Source of the DNA: Lentzea kentuckyensis
GTDB taxonomy: Bacteria > Actinomycetota > Actinomycetes > Mycobacteriales > Pseudonocardiaceae
Length of the DNA stretch: 64,000 nucleotides
Direction: 5' to 3'
NCBI RefSeq assembly: GCF_002150765.1
Contig: NZ_MUYM01000005.1
Span: forward strand, 111,030-175,029
Shown here: piece after piece, positions 58,003 through 64,000 of the stretch
Numbering within the stretch: the stretch's first letter is position 1
Layout: every line of letters starts with the position of its first letter
Program-made: the position numbers and the translations under genes
The notes under the pieces: generated by a model
Seen by the model: only the letters and a program-made list of their open reading frames with translations
What the model was told of the DNA's origin: nothing
The model's database searches: none

Positions 58003-58529
58003 CAGCGCATCCCTTTCAGCACCAGATCGATGTCCTCTGCCATGCGTGTCAGCAACTCCCCGCGTGGGCGCACCGACCAGTCCATCGCGATCCCGTTGAC
58101 CTGCGCGGCGAGGACGCGGGCCGCGTTCGGCGGCAACCCCTCGGCCGCGCACATGATCTCCAGTTCCGCTTCCATCACCGCGTAGTGCCTGGCCAGCAGC
58201 CCGCGCAGGTCCGGGTCGATCAGGTCGACGCCGAGTTGCGCGAGGTTGTTCGCCGCCACCACCGGGTCGGCCAGCCGGTCGAACCAGGTGAAGAGCGCCT
58301 CGCGGACGGTGCCCACCTCGCGCATCCGGCGGACGACCTCCTCGGTACCTGCTTTCGTGAGCGCCTGCAGCAGGCCGCTCTTCGATCCGAACCGCTTGGC
58401 GACCGCCCCGACGCTGACCCCGGCCTCGGCCGCCACGTCCGCGACCGTGAACTCCGGTCCGCGCCGGTCGATGACCGCCGCGACGGCGTTCAGGATCCGT
58501 TCGTCGGTGATGGTGCGAGGTCGTGCCAC
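58002..58529 (-). CDS. TetR family regulator
   Basis: A 175-residue regulator. The helix-turn-helix lies at residues ~6-52 (ERILNAVAAVIDRRGPEF, then VSVGAVAKRFGSKSGLLQAL). The GTG at 58529 (MARPRTITDE) is favoured because a perfect TTAGTGAA/TTCACTAA dyad lies just upstream; an ATG at 58559 would place that dyad inside the gene. It heads the operon with PPOX and SDR genes and is divergent from the HAD gene. It probably represses both directions. Confidence 0.84.
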   Translation of the reverse strand: MARPRTITDERILNAVAAVIDRRGPEFTVADVAAEAGVSVGAVAKRFGSKSGLLQALTKAGTEEVVRRMREVGTVREALFTWFDRLADPVVAANNLAQLGVDLIDPDLRGLLARHYAVMEAELEIMCAAEGLPPNAARVLAAQVNGIAMDWSVRPRGELLTRMAEDIDLVLKGMR

Positions 58530-58533
58530 CGCA

Positions 58534-58555
58534 TTAGTGAACCACAATTCACTAA
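58534..58555. promoter_or_regulatory. TetR operator dyad
   Basis: TTAGTGAA (58534-58541) and TTCACTAA (58548-58555) are perfect inverted 8-mers with a 6-bp spacer. They lie between the TetR start (58529) and the HAD start (58578). Nested within is GTGAA/TTCAC with the same centre. Confidence 0.75.
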
Positions 58556-58577
58556 CCATCGCATAGGGTGGTACCAC

Positions 58578-59366
58578 GTGAGCTGGAGACCGCGCCTGGT
58601 TGCGCTGGACATCGACGGAACCCTGACCCCTGTCGGCTCGAACGACATCGCTCCCGCCGTGAAAGCGGCCCTCACCCGCGTGACGGAACACGGCTCGCTG
58701 GTCGTGCTCTGCACCGGTCGCAGCCTCATCGGCACCACCCCGATCGCCGCACAGCTGCCCACGTCGTTCGCCCTCTGCTCGAACGGCGCGGTGTGGTGGG
58801 ACCCGGCGCGCGCGGAGGTCACCAAGCGCACGACGTTCGACCCCGGCCCGACCATCAAGACGCTGCAGGCACTGCTTTCGGACACGGTGTTCGCGATCGA
58901 GCAGACCGGTGTCGGCAACCTGGCACTCGGCGAGTTCCTGCCCGGCGACCTGTGGGGCGTCACGACGCAGACGACGTTCGACGAGCTCGCGGCCACCCCG
59001 ACGCCGCGCCTGGTCATGCGCTGGCTCGACCACACGCCGGCCGAGATGGCCTTTGCCCTGAAAGACCTGGAACTGCCCGATGTCGAGTGGTCCATCGACC
59101 ACACCGAGGCGTGGCTGACCGTGGTGCCGCCGAACGTGTCGAAGGGGGCGGCGCTGGAGGAACTGCGACAGGAGCTCGGGATCTCCGCCGCGGACACGCT
59201 GGCGATCGGCGACGGGAGCAACGACGTCGAGATGCTGCGGTGGGCGGCGCTCGGAGTCGCGATGGGGCAGGCACCGGCGCGGGTGCACGCGGCGGCCGAC
59301 GAGGTGGGGCCGACGGTGCTGGAGGACGGTGCGGCGCAGGTGTTGTCGCGGTATTTCCCCGCTTAG
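58578..59366 (+). CDS. Cof-type HAD hydrolase (second copy)
   Basis: A 262-residue phosphatase that is paralogous to 66-839. It has DIDGT (D11, D13), LCTGRSLIG, VSKGAALEEL and GDGSNDVEM. The TetR dyad lies in its promoter. It ends inside the 3' end of the convergent LysR gene (4-base overlap). The start is the GTG at 58578, beginning MSWRPRLVALD. The substrate is probably a phosphorylated sugar, from the family. Confidence 0.85.
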   Translation: MSWRPRLVALDIDGTLTPVGSNDIAPAVKAALTRVTEHGSLVVLCTGRSLIGTTPIAAQLPTSFALCSNGAVWWDPARAEVTKRTTFDPGPTIKTLQALLSDTVFAIEQTGVGNLALGEFLPGDLWGVTTQTTFDELAATPTPRLVMRWLDHTPAEMAFALKDLELPDVEWSIDHTEAWLTVVPPNVSKGAALEELRQELGISAADTLAIGDGSNDVEMLRWAALGVAMGQAPARVHAAADEVGPTVLEDGAAQVLSRYFPA

Positions 59367-60229
59367 CCGCAGGCCTGGACCGTCTCGCGCAGCCAGCGCT
59401 GGGCGGGGTCGGCGTCGAGCCGGGCGTGCCAGCGCATGCGGACGTCGATCTCGGGCAGATCGGCGCTGATCGGGAACCAGCGCAGGTTTCCGGGGTACTG
59501 CTCGACGAGGCGTTGCGGGGCCAGGCCGATGTAGTCGCTCTGGGCGACGAGCTGGGCGGCCGCCGAGTAGAACGGCACCACCGCGGCGACGTGTCGTTGC
59601 AGGCCAACCGCTTGCAGCGCCACGTCCAACGGCCCACGCACCCGGCCGCGACGCGACGCCGAGACGTGCGGGTACCGGCAGAGCTGTTTGAGCGTCGGGC
59701 GGTTCTTGAGCGGATGACCGGCGCGGACGACGCCGACCAGCCGTTCGCGGAATAGCACGACGGACCGGATGTCGGACTCGGTGTCGTGGCCCGCGCCGAT
59801 GTCGAGGTCGACCGACCCGTCCCGCAACGCCCCGGCGCTCTCGTCGCCCTCCGCCACGAACCTGAGGACCACCCCGGGCGCCTGCACGGCGACAGCGCTG
59901 ACCAGCGGCGTCACCACGCCGTCGCTCACCCTGATGGTGAACGTGCGACGCAGGTCGGCGGGGTCCAGCTCCTTGGCGTTGATCAACGCGGATGCCTCGT
60001 CCAGCAGCGACCGCACCCGCGGCGCGATCTGGAGCGCGTACGGCGTCGGCGCCATGCCACGTCCCGAGCGAACCAGAATCGGGTCGTTCATCGCCCGCCG
60101 CAGCCGCGAGAGCGCCCGGCTGGTCGCGGGGATCGACAGGTGCAACCGCTCGGCGGCCGCGGTGACGCCGACGCCTTGGAGCAGTGCGTCGAACACGCGC
60201 AACAGGTTGAGATCGAGCTGGTCCGGCAT
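59363..60229 (-). CDS. LysR family transcriptional regulator
   Basis: A 288-residue regulator. The N-terminal winged helix ([20 protein letters not shown], then [19 protein letters not shown]) and the two-lobe effector domain ([19 protein letters not shown]) are complete. It is divergent from the darcynin gene with a T-N11-A palindrome between, so it likely controls that gene and itself. The ATG at 60229 begins [13 protein letters not shown]. Confidence 0.88.
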   Translation of the reverse strand: MPDQLDLNLLRVFDALLQGVGVTAAAERLHLSIPATSRALSRLRRAMNDPILVRSGRGMAPTPYALQIAPRVRSLLDEASALINAKELDPADLRRTFTIRVSDGVVTPLVSAVAVQAPGVVLRFVAEGDESAGALRDGSVDLDIGAGHDTESDIRSVVLFRERLVGVVRAGHPLKNRPTLKQLCRYPHVSASRRGRVRGPLDVALQAVGLQRHVAAVVPFYSAAAQLVAQSDYIGLAPQRLVEQYPGNLRWFPISADLPEIDVRMRWHARLDADPAQRWLRETVQACG

Positions 60230-60231
60230 GT

Positions 60232-60246
60232 TTGCATCGTATGCAA
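60232..60246. promoter_or_regulatory. LysR-type box between LysR and darcynin genes
   Basis: TTGCATCGTATGCAA is a perfect 15-bp dyad of the T-N11-A type. It lies two bases upstream of the LysR start and 57 bases upstream of the darcynin start, the standard place for a LysR recognition site. Confidence 0.75.
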
Positions 60247-60303
60247 CTCTGTCTTGCCAAAGTTGCGTGGCGAGCAAGCCTTGGTCGTTTCTACGTTGAG
60301 GGC

Positions 60304-60663
60304 ATGACAACCTTTGAGGCCAACGTGACCGCGTTCATGCTCGTCAAGACCACCCCGAAGTGGCTCACCCTGACCGTCCCGCAGCGCATGGAGGCGTTCG
60401 CGACCGAGATCCTCCCGGTGATCGAGGAGAAGGCCGAGGGCGTGCGATCCCGGTTCTACGACACGGAGTTCTACTCGACGCGGGTGACCGACATCTGGGT
60501 CTGGGAGGCGCGCGACCACGAGGCGTACCAACTGCTCATCGAGGCACTGCGGGAGACGCCGTTCTGGGACACCTACTTCGAGGTGGTGGACCTGCTCGTC
60601 GGGGTGGAGAACGGGTACGCGCGCAACTACGGCGTGGACCCGCTCGCCACCGTGAGCGTCTAG
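60304..60663 (+). CDS. Darcynin family protein
   Basis: A 119-residue single-domain protein matching the darcynin family ([20 protein letters not shown], then [20 protein letters not shown] and [13 protein letters not shown]). The fold is ferredoxin-like, and no enzymatic role is established. It is regulated by the divergent LysR gene, judging by the palindrome at 60232. The ATG at 60304 has TTGAGGGC upstream. Confidence 0.75.
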   Translation: MTTFEANVTAFMLVKTTPKWLTLTVPQRMEAFATEILPVIEEKAEGVRSRFYDTEFYSTRVTDIWVWEARDHEAYQLLIEALRETPFWDTYFEVVDLLVGVENGYARNYGVDPLATVSV

Positions 60664-60670
60664 TCAGCGC

Positions 60671-61114
60671 CTAGTCGGAGACGTTGGTCTTCGCGACGAT
60701 CTTGTCGACCTTCACCCGGACGACCATCTCGCCCGGCACGCCGTTGCGCTCGGCGTACGCGTCGGCCTGGTCGGCGCCCATGTAGCGCGCGGCCGTGCGG
60801 CCCGCCCAGTACTTCAGCTGCTCGGGGTCCTCGTCGGTGATCGCCTGGCCGGTGATCGTCACGAAGTTGAACGGCGGGGTCTCGTCGTCGAAGCACAGGG
60901 CCACCCGGCCGTCGCGCAGGATCGACTTCCCCTTAATGGTGTCGCGAGCCGTCAGGAAGACGACGTCCGGGCCGTCAAGATCCACCCACACCGGCGCGAC
61001 GTGCGGTGATCCATCCTTGCGGGTGACCGCGAGCTTGCCGGTGCGGGCGGGCTTGGCCAGCACGAACTCACGCCACCAGCCTTCGGGAGCTTCCGTGTAT
61101 CCCATGTGGCCCAT
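60671..61114 (-). CDS. PPOX-class F420-dependent oxidoreductase
   Basis: A 147-residue split-barrel protein. It shows WREFVLAKPARTGKLAVTRK, DGSPHVAPVWVDLDGPDVVF and GRVALCFDDETPPFNFVTI, typical of actinobacterial F420 or biliverdin reductases. The substrate is unknown. It converges on the darcynin gene with an 7-base gap. No ribosome site is clear before the ATG at 61114, and the ATG at 61105 is an alternative start. Confidence 0.8.
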   Translation of the reverse strand: MGHMGYTEAPEGWWREFVLAKPARTGKLAVTRKDGSPHVAPVWVDLDGPDVVFLTARDTIKGKSILRDGRVALCFDDETPPFNFVTITGQAITDEDPEQLKYWAGRTAARYMGADQADAYAERNGVPGEMVVRVKVDKIVAKTNVSD

Positions 61115-61237
61115 TCAACTACGACTGAGGTAGCGGCACCGGACGACGGAAGTTGACGTCGGTCGCAGACCGCAGGGCGATGTGGCGGACCCCCTCGCAG
61201 CAGGAGAGTTGTCTCCAGCACCGAGAGGGGAAAGCCA

Positions 61238-62149
61238 ATGATCGAGGCAATCGGCCTCACCAAGAGATACGGCAGGACGGTCGCGGTCGACGACCTGTCG
61301 TTCACCGTCCAACCTGGACGGGTGACCGGATTCCTCGGTCCCAACGGCGCCGGCAAGTCCACCACCATGCGCATGATCCTGGGGCTCGACCGCCCGACGG
61401 CCGGCCGCGTGCTGATCGACGGCAAGCCCTACGCGGAGCTCAACCGTCCACTGCGGACGGTTGGCGCGCTGCTCGACGCCAAGTGGGTGCACCCGAACCG
61501 CTCCGCCCGTGCTCACCTGCGCTGGCTCGCCAAGTCCAACGGGCTGCCGGACAAGCGCGTGGACGCGGTGCTGGAGGCGGTCGGTCTCACCCAGGTCGCG
61601 GGCAAGAACGCCGGTGGGTTCTCGCTCGGCATGGCGCAGCGACTGGGGATCGCCGCGGCACTGCTCGGCGACCCGAAGGTGCTGCTGTTCGACGAGCCGG
61701 TCAACGGCCTGGACCCCGAGGGCATCCTCTGGATCCGCACGTTCATGCAGAACCTCGCCGCCGAGGGCCGCACGGTCCTGGTGTCGAGCCACCTGCTGTC
61801 CGAAATGGCCCTGACGGCCAGCGAGCTCGTGGTGATCGGCAGGGGGAAGCTGATCACCCAGAGCAGCACCGCCGAGTTCATCGACCGCTCGACGGGGAAC
61901 TCCGTCCTGGTGCGCAGCCCTCAGCTCTTCAAACTCGGCCCGCTCCTGGTGGACAAGGGCTTCACGGTTCGTGACGGCGCGGACGGCGCGTTGTCCGTAT
62001 CGGGTGCCACCAGTGACCAGATCGGTGACATCGCCGCTGCCAACGGTGTCGTCCTGCACGAGCTCAGCCCGCAGCGCGGCTCGCTCGAAGAGGCGTTCAT
62101 GCAGCTGACCGGCGATGCTGTCGAGTACCACGCAGAGATCGGGAAGTGA
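61238..62149 (+). CDS. ABC exporter ATPase 1
   Basis: A 303-residue DrrA/BcrA-type ATPase. Walker A is GPNGAGKST, the signature FSLGMAQR, Walker B VLLFDEPVNGLD, and the H-loop histidine is in VSSHLLSEM. A C-terminal extension of about 80 residues is typical of bacitracin-type exporters. GAGGGGAAAG precedes the ATG. It overlaps the permease start by 4 bases. A close paralogue lies at 62996-63898. Confidence 0.92.
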   Translation: MIEAIGLTKRYGRTVAVDDLSFTVQPGRVTGFLGPNGAGKSTTMRMILGLDRPTAGRVLIDGKPYAELNRPLRTVGALLDAKWVHPNRSARAHLRWLAKSNGLPDKRVDAVLEAVGLTQVAGKNAGGFSLGMAQRLGIAAALLGDPKVLLFDEPVNGLDPEGILWIRTFMQNLAAEGRTVLVSSHLLSEMALTASELVVIGRGKLITQSSTAEFIDRSTGNSVLVRSPQLFKLGPLLVDKGFTVRDGADGALSVSGATSDQIGDIAAANGVVLHELSPQRGSLEEAFMQLTGDAVEYHAEIGK

Positions 62150-62910
62150 GTCTGATGACCCTGTTGGCAGTTGAGAGAATCAAGCTCTTCTCGACCCGTT
62201 CGCCCTATTGGTGCACGGCACTCGCCCTGATCCTGGGTGTCGGTCTCACCGCGATCATCGCGGGCACGACCGACAACGGCCAGATGTCCATCGGCCTGAC
62301 GCAGTTCGGCAGCAGCCAGCTCGCGCTGTCCGTCGTGCTGGTCATGTCGGCCCTCGCGGTCACCACCGAGTACCGCTTCAGCACGATCCGCGCCACGTTC
62401 CTCGCGGTGCCGAACCGCACCTCCGCGCTGGTCGCCAAGACCGTCGTGGTCGCGTTCATCGCTGGTGTGCTCGGCGAGATCATCGCGTTCGCCTCGTGGG
62501 GCATGGCCAAGGTGTTGTCGCCGGCCTCCGACCTCGCGATCAACACGGGCGCCGAGTGGCGGCACGTCGCGGGCATCGGCCTGCTGTACGGAATCGGCGC
62601 GGTCCTCGCGATCGCGGTCGGCATCCTGGTCCGCCAGACCGCCGGTGCCGTGGCGATCCTGCTGGTGTGGAACATGCTTCTCGAAGGCCTGATCGGGATC
62701 ATCCCGAAGGTCGGCGTCAAGATCCAGGCGTGGCTGCCGTTCCAGAACGCCAACCACTTCCTGGCGCTGGGCGGGGCAGACGCGGCCGAGCAGCCGGGAG
62801 CCGGGATCGCCTTCAAGCTGAGCCAGTGGGGTTCGCTCGGCTACTTCGCCGGTATCGCGGTCGCGCTGCTGGTGGTCGCGCTGGTCGTCGCCAAGCGGCG
62901 GGACGCGTGA
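62146..62910 (+). CDS. ABC-2 type permease
   Basis: A 254-residue membrane protein with six helices (LALILGVGLTAIIAGTT, LALSVVLVMSALAVTTEYR, VVVAFIAGVLGEIIAFASW, GIGLLYGIGAVLAIAVGIL, VAILLVWNMLLEGLIGIIP and LGYFAGIAVALLVVALVVA). The EYRFSTIRATFLAVPNR cytosolic loop is typical of ABC-2 permeases. It works with ATPase 1. The start is the GTG at 62146; an ATG at 62155 lies three codons further. Drug, lipid or peptide export cannot be told apart. Confidence 0.88.
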   Translation: MSLMTLLAVERIKLFSTRSPYWCTALALILGVGLTAIIAGTTDNGQMSIGLTQFGSSQLALSVVLVMSALAVTTEYRFSTIRATFLAVPNRTSALVAKTVVVAFIAGVLGEIIAFASWGMAKVLSPASDLAINTGAEWRHVAGIGLLYGIGAVLAIAVGILVRQTAGAVAILLVWNMLLEGLIGIIPKVGVKIQAWLPFQNANHFLALGGADAAEQPGAGIAFKLSQWGSLGYFAGIAVALLVVALVVAKRRDA

Positions 62911-62928
62911 CCGAGTGAGGGGGAGCGA

Positions 62929-62963
62929 GGCGCAGGCCATCCTTCGGGGGGATGACCTGCGCC
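62929..62963 (+). terminator. Hairpin between the ABC-2 permease and ATPase 2
   Basis: GGCGCAGGCCATCC (62929-62942) pairs with GGATGACCTGCGCC (62950-62963) with one mismatch, around TTCGGGG. It lies 19 bases past the permease stop and 33 bases before the second ATPase. It may end the first transcript or attenuate the second gene. Confidence 0.6.
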
Positions 62964-62995
62964 CCGATCAGTCTTTCGAGCGAACGGGAGAGGCC

Positions 62996-63898
62996 ATGAT
63001 CGAAGCAGTGCGGTTGCGCAAGCACTACGGCCGGACCAAGGCCGTCGACGACCTGTCGTTCACCGTCCGGCCCGGCCGGGTGACCGGGTTCCTCGGACCG
63101 AACGGCGCCGGCAAGTCCACGACCATGCGGATGATCCTCGGCCTCGACACGCCCACCGGGGGCGACGTCAAGATCGACGGCAGGCACTACGCCGAGCTCA
63201 AGCAGCCGCTGCGCAAGGTCGGCGCGCTGCTCGACGCGAAGTGGGTGCACCCCAACCGTTCCGCGCGGTCGCACCTCAAGTGGATGGCGGTCTCCAACAA
63301 GATCCCGGTCAGCCGGGTCGGGGAAGTGCTGGAGATCGTCGGGCTCACCGAGGTCGCGCACAAGAAGGCCGGCGGGTTCTCGCTCGGCATGGCCCAGCGG
63401 CTCGGCATCGCGGGCGCGTTGCTCGGCGACCCCGAGGTGCTGCTGTTCGACGAACCGGTCAACGGCCTCGACCCCGAGGGCATCCTCTGGATCCGGCAGT
63501 TCATGCACCGGCTCGCGGACGAGGGCCGCACGGTGTTCGTGTCGAGCCACCTGCTGTCCGAGATGGCCCAGACCGCGCAGGACCTCATCGTGATCGGCAA
63601 GGGCCAGCTGATCTCGCAGACCACCACCGAGCAGTTCATCGCCGACGCCACCCAGGACCACGTCCGGGTGCGTTCACCGCACGCCGTGAAGCTGCGTGAG
63701 ATTCTCGCCGCCAACGCCACGGTGACCGAGGACGCGGTGGACGGAGCCCTTGTGGTGCACGGAATTCCGGCACCGCAGATCGGTGAGATCGCGGCGGAGA
63801 ACCAGATCGTGCTGCACGAGCTCAGCCCTCAGCGCGGGTCGTTGGAGGAGGCCTTCATGCAGCTCACCAAGGAGTCGGTGGAGTATCACGCGCACTGA
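62996..63898 (+). CDS. ABC exporter ATPase 2
   Basis: A 300-residue ATPase, highly similar to ATPase 1 over its length. It has GPNGAGKST, FSLGMAQR and VLLFDEPVNGLD, and ends LEEAFMQLTKESVEYHAH against LEEAFMQLTGDAVEYHAE in the first. The duplication is therefore recent or under common selection. No permease gene follows within the window, though one may lie past the edge. GGGAGAGG precedes the ATG at 62996. Confidence 0.9.
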   Translation: MIEAVRLRKHYGRTKAVDDLSFTVRPGRVTGFLGPNGAGKSTTMRMILGLDTPTGGDVKIDGRHYAELKQPLRKVGALLDAKWVHPNRSARSHLKWMAVSNKIPVSRVGEVLEIVGLTEVAHKKAGGFSLGMAQRLGIAGALLGDPEVLLFDEPVNGLDPEGILWIRQFMHRLADEGRTVFVSSHLLSEMAQTAQDLIVIGKGQLISQTTTEQFIADATQDHVRVRSPHAVKLREILAANATVTEDAVDGALVVHGIPAPQIGEIAAENQIVLHELSPQRGSLEEAFMQLTKESVEYHAH

Positions 63899-63944
63899 CC
63901 GGCGGCGCCCCGTCACCCACAGAAGCCTCACCAGCCTCATTTTT

Positions 63945-64000
63945 GGACACGCGGGCGCCCCGCGTGTCCTCTGACAGTACGAAAGGGCCCCGCGTGCCGT
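63945..64000. repeat. CACGCGGG palindrome (dispersed repeat, copy C, cut by window end)
   Basis: GGACACGCGGG (63945-63955) is a perfect inverted copy of 63959-63969. A GTACGAAAGGGCCCCGCGTG segment follows, which resembles the right half of the element at 42017-42067. The window ends within it. It stands in the gap after ATPase 2. Confidence 0.6.

Overview
The window is about 70% GC, densely coded and rich in GTG starts and 4-bp start/stop overlaps. Its gene content points to an actinomycete of the order Pseudonocardiales, something like Lentzea, Saccharothrix or Amycolatopsis. The supporting families are a GTP-type PEP carboxykinase, an Scr1-type regulator paired with a DUF397 protein, an F420/PPOX-fold oxidoreductase, a DUF3311/SSS transporter pair, IniA/IniC-like dynamin GTPases and a septum-formation lipoprotein. 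The taxonomic call is inference. I see no rRNA, tRNA, CRISPR array, prophage or insertion sequence.

Layout. 1-6.3 kb: a mixed block of a HAD phosphatase, a NYN-domain protein, a secreted S37 aminopeptidase, a 3-hydroxyisobutyrate dehydrogenase-like enzyme, a 48-residue protein, an AAA ATPase and a SIMPL-domain protein. 6.3-13.3 kb: a lipid/acyl-CoA island (serine hydrolase, thiolase, long FabG, MaoC hydratase, TetR repressor, SCP2-like protein, acyl-CoA dehydrogenase). Its two divergent promoters carry the same double-box palindrome. 13.3-17.5 kb: small secreted proteins, a MerR regulator and a secreted carboxylesterase. 17.5-21.2 kb: a three-gene 2-oxoacid dehydrogenase operon (E1 alpha, E1 beta, E2). 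21.5-27.5 kb: an M20 dipeptidase, a Schlafen/AlbA_2 regulator preceded by an array of CTCTCAA heptamers, and a GH63-like glucosidase. 27.7-32.3 kb: a polar amino acid ABC transporter with a beta-helical membrane protein as its last gene. 32.3-35.4 kb: a GH38-like protein that has lost its catalytic motifs, overlapped by a ROK kinase. 35.5-39.3 kb: a 16-bp tandem repeat, PxpA, a GntR regulator and a DUF3311/sodium:solute symporter pair.

39.4-45.2 kb: a pyroglutamyl-peptidase-like secreted protein, a septum-formation lipoprotein, a cluster of DnaA boxes, PEP carboxykinase with a structured leader and a 20-bp-arm terminator, and an acidic DUF6802-like protein. 45.2-49.2 kb: an Scr1-type regulator with a DUF397 gene that starts at TTG, then a four-gene cupredoxin/CopD surface operon. 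49.4-53.1 kb: an operon of two dynamin-like GTPases with a short GrpE-like gene between them. 53.2-56.6 kb: a membrane protein, a YtrA-type GntR with its membrane partner, and a NarL-type two-component system. 56.6-61.1 kb: short metabolic genes with three local regulators. 61.2-63.9 kb: an ABC exporter with a duplicated ATPase.

The strongest candidates for something not yet described are the GTPase-GrpE-GTPase operon without an Hsp70, the CTCTCAA array in front of the Schlafen-type regulator, the shared two-box operator of the acyl-CoA island, the catalytically stripped GH38 protein fused to a sugar-kinase operon, and a dispersed CACGCGGGG palindrome family.
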